Shown: one piece after another, positions 1-6,634 of the stretch
Layout: every line of letters starts with the position of its first letter
How positions within the stretch are numbered: position 1 is the stretch's first letter
DNA from: Planctomycetales bacterium
GTDB taxonomy: Bacteria > Planctomycetota > Planctomycetia > Isosphaerales > Isosphaeraceae
Direction: 5' to 3'
DNA length: 32,980 bases
Assembly (NCBI GenBank): GCA_027451885.1
Contig: DAIDHX010000299.1
Location: 1 to 32,980 of the forward strand
Position numbers and translations under genes: made by a program
Notes under the pieces: generated by a model
Told to the model about the DNA's origin: nothing
Database searches by the model: none
What the model saw: the letters and a program-made list of their open reading frames with translations, nothing else

Positions 1-104
1 GCCCCACGCGCGGCCAACCCAAGCGCGGTCTCGTATCCGATCCCCGAGGTCGCCCCGGTGACCACGCACGTCTTGCCCGACATGTCCCAGTGATCGTGTG
101 TCAT
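1..104 (-). CDS. Short-chain dehydrogenase/reductase, N-terminal fragment
   Basis: Only the first 34 codons lie in the window; the gene runs off the left edge. The translated start carries the Rossmann nucleotide-binding signature TGATSGIG, preceded by the hydrophobic strand CVV, which is diagnostic of NAD(P)-dependent SDR oxidoreductases. The start ATG at 104 overlaps the stop codon of the upstream cupin gene as ATGA, so the two are probably translationally coupled in one minus-strand operon. The substrate cannot be inferred because the catalytic Ser-Tyr-Lys region is outside the window. Confidence 0.8.
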   Translation of the reverse strand, partial: MTHDHWDMSGKTCVVTGATSGIGYETALGLAARG

Positions 105-466
105 GTTTGGTCCCGATGCACGGTTTCGAGGCTGAACGCGGGCAGGCAAACGGCGAGATACTCCGCCCCTTCAGGATCGGGCGTCGAATATCGCACCCAT
201 TCCCCGCGCTCGACAAGCACACCCTGCCCTGCCCGCACATCGAGCAAGCCGCCTCTGTGCTCAATTCGGAGCCGGCCTGCGAGCACCACCGTGTACTCGT
301 CGAAGTCCGGCGTTTGACCAGGCTCCACCCAGCCCCCTGGGCTCTTCATGCGGGCGATGCTCACGCCCTCGTCACCAGACCGCACGCGACCGAAATATTC
401 CTCGATCCGTTTCGGCTTGTTACCCGCCGAAGGGACGACGTTCGGCTCCGAAATCAACTTCGGCAT
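101..466 (-). CDS. Small single-domain cupin protein
   Basis: This is a 121-residue protein with one conserved beta-barrel (cupin_2-like) domain over about residues 40-115. It shows cupin-type motifs: the first around DEYTVVLAGRLRIEHRGG and the second around the GVLVERGEWVRYSTP stretch. Its length and lack of a signal peptide suggest a small cytoplasmic cupin. The first motif keeps an acidic residue pattern (PDFDEYTVVL) instead of the canonical HxH, so metal binding is uncertain. It ends with an ATGA overlap into a short-chain dehydrogenase gene, so the pair may act in the same small-molecule step. It is divergent from mgtE across about 155 bp. The specific function is unknown. Confidence 0.8.
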   Translation of the reverse strand: MPKLISEPNVVPSAGNKPKRIEEYFGRVRSGDEGVSIARMKSPGGWVEPGQTPDFDEYTVVLAGRLRIEHRGGLLDVRAGQGVLVERGEWVRYSTPDPEGAEYLAVCLPAFSLETVHRDQT

Positions 467-621
467 CGCAGCAGGATCCTCAAACCAAGGGTCGACAGTG
501 TAACCTGGGAGCCCGAACGACGAGAATGCTCCGAGCCCCCGCGCGGCGTCAAGCGAGATCGGAGAACCTCAATCAGACCACGACCCCGCGGCACCGATCC
601 GCGACCCGCTGCGAGTGCTTC

Positions 622-2028
622 ATGACCTCGGCCAAGCCACCCACATCCCTGCTCGGCAATCTGGCCCTGCCCGTGGTTCGTGAGCTCATCGAATCCGGTG
701 ATGATGAAACCCTGGGCGAGGTCATTAACCGTTGGATGGCCCCAGACCTGGCCGAGCTGCTGAGAAACCTCAATCACGATGAGCAAATCCATCTGCTGCG
801 CTTGCTCTCGCCGGCAAACGCCGCGACGGCGTTCGAATATCTTGACCTGAGCGTCCAGCGCGGGCTTCTCGAAGCACTCTCCGAGGGCGAGACATCGTCG
901 ATCCTGAACGCGATGTCGCCCGACGACCGCACCGCCCTGCTCGCCGACCTGCCGCCCGAACAGTCCGAACGCCTGCTGGGCCTGCTCTCGCCCGAAGAGC
1001 GAGCCATCGCCCAATCGCTGCTGGAATACGGCGAGGATTCCGTCGGCCGCCTGATGACGCCCGATTACGTCATCGTCCGCAAGGAATGGACCATGCGCCA
1101 CGTGCTCGACCACGTGCGCACTCACGGGCGAGACAGCGAAACGCTCGACGTCATCTACGTCGTCGACGACCACAATCATCTGATCGACGACCTGCGCATT
1201 CGGGAAGTCCTGCTCGCTCCCCTGCATGCCAGGGTTGGCGATGTCGCCAACGGCAAGTTCATCTCACTCAAAACGACCGATGTCAAGAGAAACGCTCTCG
1301 AAGCGTTCCGCAAATACGACCGGGTTGTCCTGCCTGTCGTTGATCCCCAGGGGAGGCTGGCGGGCATCGTCACGCTCGACGACGTACTGGACATCGCCGA
1401 CGAGGCGGCCACGCGCGAGCTTCAACGCTTCGGCGGCGTTGAGGCACTCGATGTTGCTTATATGAGCACACCGCTTACTGGGATGGTTCGGAAACGCGCA
1501 ACCTGGCTCGTCATTCTCTTCGTCGGCGAAATGCTCACCGCTACGGCAATGGGATTCTTCGAGCACGAGATCGCCCGCGCCGTCGTGCTCGCCCTCTTCG
1601 TTCCGCTCATCATCTCGAGCGGAGGCAACTCCGGCTCCCAGGCCGCCACGCTCATCATCCGGGCACTCGCGCTCGGCGAGGTCCGCCCCCGAGACTGGTG
1701 GATCGTCCTCCGCAGGGAAATCGTCTCCGGCCTGCTCCTGGGCATCATCCTGGGCGTGATCGGCTTCTGCCGCATCGCACTCTGGTCCGCTTTTTCCAAT
1801 CTCTATGGCCCGCACTGGCTCATGGTGGGACTCTCCGTGTCCCTCTCGCTCGTCGGTGTTGTCATCTGGGGCGCAGTCACAGGCGCGATGCTCCCGTTCT
1901 TGCTCCGCGCGCTGGGACTCGACCCCGCCACTTCATCCGCACCGTTCGTCGCCACCCTCGTCGACGTCACGGGGCTTATCATCTACTTCTCAATCTCGCT
2001 CGTCCTCCTCAGAGGCACCCTGCTCTAA
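622..2028 (+). CDS. mgtE: MgtE-family magnesium transporter
   Basis: This is a 468-residue inner-membrane divalent-cation channel of the MgtE family, which takes up Mg2+ and is gated by cytoplasmic Mg2+ sensing. Domain order matches the family: a helical N domain (about residues 30-130), paired CBS domains (about 135-260, including VYVVDDHNHLIDDLRIRE and LPVVDPQGRLAGIVTLDDV), a connecting helix, and a five-helix membrane domain (about 285-468). The membrane part has the signature PLIISSGGNSGSQAAT and the late acidic pore segment TLVDVTGLIIYF. The ATG at 622 begins MTSAKPP; an in-frame start at 526 would add 32 low-complexity residues and is less likely. No recognisable Mg2+ riboswitch was seen in the short leader. 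Confidence 0.93.
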   Translation: MTSAKPPTSLLGNLALPVVRELIESGDDETLGEVINRWMAPDLAELLRNLNHDEQIHLLRLLSPANAATAFEYLDLSVQRGLLEALSEGETSSILNAMSPDDRTALLADLPPEQSERLLGLLSPEERAIAQSLLEYGEDSVGRLMTPDYVIVRKEWTMRHVLDHVRTHGRDSETLDVIYVVDDHNHLIDDLRIREVLLAPLHARVGDVANGKFISLKTTDVKRNALEAFRKYDRVVLPVVDPQGRLAGIVTLDDVLDIADEAATRELQRFGGVEALDVAYMSTPLTGMVRKRATWLVILFVGEMLTATAMGFFEHEIARAVVLALFVPLIISSGGNSGSQAATLIIRALALGEVRPRDWWIVLRREIVSGLLLGIILGVIGFCRIALWSAFSNLYGPHWLMVGLSVSLSLVGVVIWGAVTGAMLPFLLRALGLDPATSSAPFVATLVDVTGLIIYFSISLVLLRGTLL

Positions 2029-2348
2029 AACCACGCCAGAACCATGGTCGGGCCAGCTCAGACCTCTCCATCCAAGCCTACTTGGGCGATCACAAGGTTC
2101 ATTTCCGGCTCGCGATGGGTCCTCCCTGGACGACCATCGGCAAGCATAACTCGCAATTCGAATCCGCCTTGCAGCGCACGAATACACTCGTCCCGCGCAA
2201 TGTGCACAATCTCGGGTGCATGGCACTTATTTAGTCGTGCAAGACAAATTAAGAAAGGCAATCGTTGCTTTTGCTTCTCTGGTTTCCTATAAGCGAGTGC
2301 CCCTCACGATGACGTACAGGACCACAAAGCAGAGGCGCATGGATCCTC
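2029..2348. other. Intergenic region between mgtE and the zinc-ribbon gene
   Basis: This is 320 bp, noticeably less GC-rich than its surroundings, especially 2220-2300. It contains a minus-strand reading frame at 2058-2261 (67 codons, TTG start) whose translation looks protein-like, but its third positions are less GC-rich than in the neighbouring genes and no convincing start was found, so it is not called. No clear terminator or RNA gene was recognised. Confidence 0.4.
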
Positions 2349-2999
2349 ATGAAGCCTGGAGTGCTCATCATTTCGTGTCCTCGTTGCGGCCGATCCGGCA
2401 ATCTTCCGGAGCGATTCCGTGCGGGAGAGCATCAGGTCCGTTGCCGCCGTTGCAAGGCGAAATTCTCGACCCGGCATCTATCTCCTCAAGATGCGGCAAC
2501 GCGGTGGGGGGAGGATTCGAGCGAGTTTTCGCTGAATCACGCTCTCGATGACAGCGGTGAGTGGCGATATGGCGACGACGATTCGGGACTGATCGAGAGC
2601 GGCTCGGCCGACTCGCACTACGAACTCTCAGTGGTCGACACGAATGAAGCTCTCGTGTTGCCGAACGCGGGGGCGGACGCCACGGAAGCCGCACCGGCTT
2701 CGACGTACTGGGGTTTGGATCTCCTGCACCGGCTCAAGCGGTTTGAGTCCTTGTGGATGCGTGTGATGCTGCCGGCGTCCTTTGTGCTGGGGACCACGGC
2801 GATCCTCGCGGGCTGTCTCCTGCTCGTGCGGCTCGCCTTCGCAGATCTGCCGCCGGGCGCGGGCTGGTTGGCCTGCCTGGCCGGCCTCGGCATCGCCGCG
2901 CTTGGCATGTTGCTCGGTACGGTCGCGACCTTGAGCCTGCGGCTTGCGAGGATTGCGGGGGACGTTCAGCGCATCGCGGGCGATCTTGCCAGGCGATAG
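2349..2999 (+). CDS. Zinc-ribbon (MJ0042-like) membrane protein of unknown function
   Basis: This is a 216-residue protein with an N-terminal zinc ribbon: C10-x2-C13 and C32-x2-C35 flank a basic hairpin, resembling the MJ0042-type finger common in planctomycete proteins. An acidic, low-complexity linker follows (about 50-120). Then come two strongly hydrophobic helices (about 137-165 and 172-200), the second leading into a basic C-terminus. The topology suggests a cytoplasmic zinc finger tethered to the inner membrane. A GAGG sequence 13 bases upstream is a weak ribosome site. It stands alone between mgtE and tRNA-Phe. No enzymatic motif is visible and the function is not recognised. Confidence 0.75.
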   Translation: MKPGVLIISCPRCGRSGNLPERFRAGEHQVRCRRCKAKFSTRHLSPQDAATRWGEDSSEFSLNHALDDSGEWRYGDDDSGLIESGSADSHYELSVVDTNEALVLPNAGADATEAAPASTYWGLDLLHRLKRFESLWMRVMLPASFVLGTTAILAGCLLLVRLAFADLPPGAGWLACLAGLGIAALGMLLGTVATLSLRLARIAGDVQRIAGDLARR

Positions 3000-3059
3000 A
3001 CCCGAAGTCCGGAAGAGTTCGCGGGAACTCGAGACGCCCCGACGTAGAGGCGGCGGGAA

Positions 3060-3132
3060 TGGGCAGAGCCGGGATCGAACCGGCGACACCAGGATTTTCA
3101 GTCCTGTGCTCTACCAGCTGAGCTATCTGCCC
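3060..3132 (-). tRNA. tRNA-Phe (GAA)
   Basis: The minus strand folds into a complete cloverleaf. A 7-bp acceptor stem (GGGCAGA with TCTGCCC) leads to a D-arm with AGCTGGTAGAGC, an anticodon loop CTGAAAA giving anticodon GAA, and a T-arm GCCGG-TTCGATC-CCGGC. The discriminator is A, normal for tRNA-Phe. The CCA end is not encoded, so it must be added after transcription. Confidence 0.97.
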
Positions 3133-3152
3133 TCCATGAATCGTCGTATGTA

Positions 3153-3181
3153 AAAGTAACGCCGCTTATGGCTTGTGTCAA
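3153..3181 (-). promoter_or_regulatory. Sigma70-type promoter of tRNA-Phe
   Basis: On the minus strand a perfect -35 hexamer TTGACA (3181-3176) is followed after 17 bp by TACTTT (3158-3153). Transcription would begin near 3146, giving a leader of about 14 nt before the mature tRNA. An inverted repeat GCCGCTT/AAGCGGC (3161-3167 and 3180-3186) overlaps the -35 box and spacer. The -10 match is weak (3 of 6). Confidence 0.55.
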
Positions 3182-3271
3182 GCGGCTGGACCGGGAAATC
3201 GGCCGATCCTGAGATCGTTCCAAAAGTTTCAATCGTTCTCGCCGCGCGATTTGTGTCGTAGGTTCCCGTCG

Positions 3272-3302
3272 TGCGGGTCTCGTGTCTCGAGACCGACCCG
3301 CA
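3272..3302. repeat. Nested inverted repeats in the leader of the WYL regulator
   Basis: Two mutually exclusive pairings are possible. One is TGCGGGTC (3272-3279) with GACCCGCA (3295-3302), perfect over 8 bp. The other is GGTCTCG (3276-3282) with CGAGACC (3288-3294), perfect over 7 bp with a 5-nt loop. They lie 34-64 bp before the chosen start of the regulator gene, a plausible place for an autoregulatory operator or an mRNA hairpin. Confidence 0.6.
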
Positions 3303-3335
3303 TGCGCTGGGAAACCGAAGGAGGCGAGGCTCAGG

Positions 3336-4412
3336 ATGACGCGAAGCACGTTGGCAGTGGAGCCCCTGAAGTGGAACGACGACGCGCTTTCGCGTGGGGC
3401 ACGGTTGCCGCTCGCTCGCCTTGTCCAGCTTTTGCTCCTGCTCCAGAACTCGCACTTCCCCAACGCCAGGCGCCTGGCGGAGGCCTGTGGCGTGAGCAGG
3501 CGCACGGTTTTTCGCGACCTGGCTGCGCTCGAGGCGGGCGGCATCCCCGTGGCCTACGACCCAGTTCGCCAGGGCTATGAGATCGCCGGGGGGGGGCTAC
3601 TGCGGTCGCCGCGGCTCGACGAGCGTGAGATGCTCGCGATCCTGGTGCTGATTCAGAGCCGGCCCCTCGTCGATCCGTTTACACTCGATCGCGACAGTCA
3701 AACAGGGCTGGCGAAATTACTCCAGTCGCTGCCGCGCGAGGTGCGGGACCGATTCTCAGCCCTCGGCGAGCTGTTCGACGCGGATCCAGCCTGTCTTGCG
3801 TTTCCCGAGGAGCGTGCCTCGTCGTATCAGACGCTTCTGTTCGCCCTTGAGAATCGGCTCAAGCTCCGCGTTTGGACGACGGAGCCGGAGCTTGGGCAGG
3901 GGCTTGCCGCAACCTTGCTCGCGGCTTATCGGATGACCCGAGGGCGCGGGGCCTGGGCGCTCGTGGGGCACTCCTCGTTCCATGGCGAGGTCCGAATCTT
4001 CCGCCTGCCGTGGATTGCGCGTGTGGAGACCACGGCAGAAGCCTATGAAATCCCCCCGCGGTTCTCGCTCCGACGCTTCCTGGCCCGGATGGACGCATCG
4101 CTTGGGGAGCAGGCGATCTTGCGCTTCGCTCCGGGCGCCGCGGACGCAGCGCGTGATTATTCCTTGCCCGATGGCAGCGAGTTTCGCCCCGCGCCCGATG
4201 GCTGCCTGGATCTCGTGCTCCCAGAACTGGCCTGGTATCAGCTCCTGGGCTGGATCACCGACTTTGGAACCCAGGTCGAAGTGGTCGAGCCGCTCGCGCT
4301 CCGCCAGCGCGTCGAAGCCTGGGGGCTCGCCATCAGCAACACCCATGCGATCCGCCTGGAGGACGCCCCCCGCGCGGCTGGACCGTTGACTCGCGCCGAT
4401 CTGCGTTTATAA
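3336..4412 (+). CDS. WYL-domain helix-turn-helix transcriptional regulator
   Basis: The protein has 358 residues from the ATG at 3336, which is preceded by AAGGAGG at 3318-3324; an in-frame start at 3282 is possible but less well placed. An N-terminal winged helix-turn-helix of the HTH_11/DeoR-like type (about residues 25-85) includes the recognition-helix stretch GVSRRTVFRDLAALEAGG. A central WYL-like beta domain follows (about 165-260), then a C-terminal WCX-like extension ending near LRQRVEAWG. WYL proteins typically sense nucleic-acid or nucleotide ligands and regulate stress or defence genes. No linked target operon is evident: the gene is flanked by two tRNA genes. Inverted repeats just upstream may be its own operator. 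Confidence 0.82.
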   Translation: MTRSTLAVEPLKWNDDALSRGARLPLARLVQLLLLLQNSHFPNARRLAEACGVSRRTVFRDLAALEAGGIPVAYDPVRQGYEIAGGGLLRSPRLDEREMLAILVLIQSRPLVDPFTLDRDSQTGLAKLLQSLPREVRDRFSALGELFDADPACLAFPEERASSYQTLLFALENRLKLRVWTTEPELGQGLAATLLAAYRMTRGRGAWALVGHSSFHGEVRIFRLPWIARVETTAEAYEIPPRFSLRRFLARMDASLGEQAILRFAPGAADAARDYSLPDGSEFRPAPDGCLDLVLPELAWYQLLGWITDFGTQVEVVEPLALRQRVEAWGLAISNTHAIRLEDAPRAAGPLTRADLRL

Positions 4413-4413
4413 T
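4386..4413 (+). promoter_or_regulatory. Consensus sigma70 promoter of tRNA-Ile
   Basis: TTGACT (4386-4391) and a perfect TATAAT (4408-4413) are separated by 16 bp. The expected start near 4420 is about 12 nt before the tRNA-Ile 5' end at 4432. The promoter lies inside the last codons of the WYL regulator, and its -10 box overlaps that gene's TAA stop (4410-4412). Confidence 0.8.
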
Positions 4414-4431
4414 GCATCCCGTCAACGCGGC

Positions 4432-4505
4432 GGGCGTATAGCTCAGTTGGCTAGAGCGCACCCCTGATAAGGGTGAGGTCCTGTGTTCGAATCACAGTAC
4501 GCCCA
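4432..4505 (+). tRNA. tRNA-Ile (GAT)
   Basis: This is a 74-nt cloverleaf with acceptor stem GGGCGTA pairing with TACGCCC, a D-arm GCTCAGTTGGCTAGAGC, an anticodon loop CTGATAA giving GAT, and a T-arm CTGTG-TTCGAAT-CACAG. The discriminator is A and no CCA is encoded. It is a stand-alone tRNA: no rRNA sequence follows, unlike the tRNA-Ile copies found in many rRNA spacers. Confidence 0.97.
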
Positions 4506-4840
4506 TTCACCTGCCGGCCAGCAGGCTTTCCCATCTGAACTTCTGGCCTTATCGCGATCAATTTCCTGATTCGCGTAGCCTGTGCGTGCGTCGCACCCTT
4601 AAGCCCGAGGAACGCACCCGCGCAGCCGTGAGCGCGTAAACCGCGAACAGGGCATCCTGCAAAACGATCCCAGGCGAATTCGCGGCGGAATCGTCTGAGG
4701 AATCGGCATCTGACCCGATGCCGCCTGGCGAATTGCGACACGGCATCGGGATCAGGATCAGGATCCAATGAAAGAAGGGGAATCTCGTTCGAGGGCTGGG
4801 CCAGCCGGGTTAGAACGTGGGCTCTGAGATCGGGAGCGAA
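4506..4840. other. Intergenic region downstream of tRNA-Ile
   Basis: No gene is supported here. A perfect 7-bp hairpin CGGCATC-TGACCC-GATGCCG sits at 4704-4723, and a further CGGCATC copy lies near 4740 next to a short ggatca tandem run (about 4749-4765). There is no T-tract after the hairpin, so it does not look like an intrinsic terminator. Confidence 0.45.
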
Positions 4841-5383
4841 TCACTCCTCGTCATCGCCGTCCTCTTCCTCTTCGACTTCGGCTTCTTCCTCTTCTTCTTC
4901 CTCTTCGGCTGCCTCGACCTCTTCATCCACAACGGCCGCGGCCTTCGAGCGCGACGGCTTGGAGGGCGTGGCGGCGATACGGGGAAGTGCAGCCCCAATC
5001 CCGGGTGCGTCGTCCGGCATGGCTTCCTTGGTGCGCTGGACGAAATGCGATCCCTTGCCCTTGGCGGTGAGCTCAGCCGCCCTGGCCTCGGCCGCCTCTT
5101 TCTGGTTGTAGTCGAACTTCCCGACTTCCTTGAAGGCGTCGTTGAGCACTACCCACACAATCCGCATCCGGGCCGCCTGCTTGGGGGCGCGGGTCGTCTT
5201 TGCCTTCGCCTTCGGCTTGGCTTTCGCCGGAGCCTTGGGCTTCTTTTTTCGACGTCCCCCGTCCTCCTCATCGCCTTCGTCCTCGACCGCCAGTTCGTCG
5301 ACCTCATCCTCCATCGGGTCAAGCGGCTCGGCGGCCTCGCGCTGGCGTCGCAAATCAAGTCGATTCAGGGGTTTACCGGCCAT
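4841..5383 (-). CDS. Lysine/alanine-rich protein with poly-acidic C-terminal tail
   Basis: This is a 180-residue protein from the ATG at 5383; an in-frame extension to 5521 has atypical composition and is rejected. It has three parts. The N-terminus is acidic (about residues 15-42). A Lys/Ala/Pro-rich basic segment (about 44-72, with repeats such as KAKPKAKAK) reads like the tails of bacterial H1-like DNA-binding proteins. A short folded segment follows (about 73-115, RIVWVVLNDAFKEVGKFDY onward), then a long tail that is almost purely Glu/Asp from about residue 150. Charge-patterned tails like these are typical of nucleic-acid-associated or chaperone-like proteins, but the folded part is not one I recognise. 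It lies about 95 bp downstream of the response regulator gene on the same strand. Confidence 0.75.
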   Translation of the reverse strand: MAGKPLNRLDLRRQREAAEPLDPMEDEVDELAVEDEGDEEDGGRRKKKPKAPAKAKPKAKAKTTRAPKQAARMRIVWVVLNDAFKEVGKFDYNQKEAAEARAAELTAKGKGSHFVQRTKEAMPDDAPGIGAALPRIAATPSKPSRSKAAAVVDEEVEAAEEEEEEEEAEVEEEEDGDDEE

Positions 5384-5477
5384 CAGACAACCCTTCGGGT
5401 ATGCGATGCAAGAAAGGGACTCGACCGTACAATTCATTCGTACGACCAAGGAGTTACGGTCCAAACAGCCAGAAATC

Positions 5478-5933
5478 TTATCCAATCTGGCGAGGCTTGA
5501 CCAGACGGTGCACAGGTGCAAGCGGGCGGTGCGGGTCTGCCTCGATCGAGCTCGCCTCGGGCTGGGCTCCTGAACGAATCCGTTCGAGCAAAGCCCTGGG
5601 ATGATACGGCTTGCCCAGAAACTGATTGACGCCCAGCGCGTCGAGAACGTCCAGATGCTGATCCAGCACCGCTGCGCTACAAATCACCACGGCCTGGAAG
5701 GGATTGATTGCCTTGATCCGGCGGCAGACTTCCTCGCCGGGGATGTAGGGCAGATTCAGGTCGAGTAGAACGACGTCGAAAGGTCTTCGCCGTTCGTAGA
5801 GATCGACCCCCTCGCGGCCGTCGGCCGCCTCCACGACGTCGTAGCCCTCGTTCCTCAGGAACTGGCTCACAAGCCTCAAGAGCAGACGCTCATCTTCGAC
5901 GACGAGCAGCCGCTTCCCATCCTGGGTCGTCAT
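5478..5933 (-). CDS. Single-domain response regulator (CheY-like receiver)
   Basis: This is a 151-residue protein that is essentially one receiver domain. It has acidic residues E13/D14 (VVEDE), the phosphoacceptor D58 (VVLLDLNLP), S86 in VVICSAA, and the conserved K108 in LGKPYHP. There is no DNA-binding output domain; a short tail of about 30 residues follows residue 120. It therefore probably acts by protein-protein contact or as a phosphorelay intermediate. The start at 5933 has a good GGAGG ribosome site a few bases upstream; a longer in-frame frame to 6164 has no support. No histidine kinase lies nearby, so its partner is encoded elsewhere. Confidence 0.9.
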   Translation of the reverse strand: MTTQDGKRLLVVEDERLLLRLVSQFLRNEGYDVVEAADGREGVDLYERRRPFDVVLLDLNLPYIPGEEVCRRIKAINPFQAVVICSAAVLDQHLDVLDALGVNQFLGKPYHPRALLERIRSGAQPEASSIEADPHRPLAPVHRLVKPRQIG

Positions 5934-6093
5934 GGGATCCTCCTCTCCCATGCGCCCGAACCACGCGCATCCCTGGGATTGGTCCCAAACTGGGCCGTTT
6001 GAGGAGCGGAGCGAGCAGCCAGGCGCGGCTGGGATCTTAACCCGCGCGGGCCAAAGCGCCCACACGAGTTCTGGGCGAGTAAACTGGGGCAAC

Positions 6094-6342
6094 CTAGGCA
6101 ATTGGGCTGGGCTTGCCGCGAACATCGCCGCGAGTGGACGCGGGACCTGGGGCCGACTTGCCACTTGGCTTGCGATTCACGCCCAGGATCTGGCAGAGAT
6201 AGGCGATCGAGACGTGCTTGGTGAGGTTCAATCCCACAATTCCCCAGAATACTCCCACGCGGAAAAGCCAGAGATTGAAGGCGATGCACGCGATAAGGCC
6301 CAGCAGGCCGAGCAGGCTGAGTTGCAAAGGTTGGCGCTGCAT
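6094..6342 (-). CDS. Small membrane protein of unknown function
   Basis: This is an 82-residue protein whose first half is almost entirely hydrophobic (about residues 6-52, from LSLLGLLGLIACIAF to SIAYLCQIL), consistent with two membrane helices. A short basic, Ser/Pro-rich cytoplasmic tail follows. Codon use is GC-rich at third positions like the neighbouring real genes, and nothing longer overlaps it. A CATAAT box (minus strand, 6355-6350) lies so close to the start that the mRNA could be nearly leaderless. It is upstream of and on the same strand as the response regulator (gap about 160 bp). No family is recognised. Confidence 0.6.
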   Translation of the reverse strand: MQRQPLQLSLLGLLGLIACIAFNLWLFRVGVFWGIVGLNLTKHVSIAYLCQILGVNRKPSGKSAPGPASTRGDVRGKPSPIA

Positions 6343-6634
6343 GGCCTTTATTATGACCGTGACGAAAACCGGCGGAAAGACTGGGAAGCCCGATTGCCGC
6401 GAACATGATCGCGCGCGTTTGCGTCTGGTTTGGGAGGAAGAGGGTGCCTACTAGCGAGCTTGAGGCGGCGGTGATTAGGATATCGCACACATTCGAGGCT
6501 CTGAGTCGCCCGGCGCGATACCGCGGACGCCGGGCGTGGGCGCGGCCGACCTCGGCGCGCGATTTGAGCACCCTTCCGTGCGGTGACCGCCTCCCGCGCG
6601 CAGCGCTCTGGCTCTCAACATCAATCCCTTCTCG

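Noticed and set aside
2222-2240. Possible sigma54 promoter (TGGCAC followed by TGC)
   Set aside because: The GG and GC elements are 15 bp apart instead of the required 10.
4704-4723. Hairpin CGGCATC/GATGCCG as a terminator for tRNA-Ile
   Set aside because: It lies 200 bp downstream of the tRNA and has no T-tract.
4451-4768. 105-codon minus-strand frame downstream of and across tRNA-Ile
   Set aside because: It runs antisense through the tRNA gene and has no protein-like composition.
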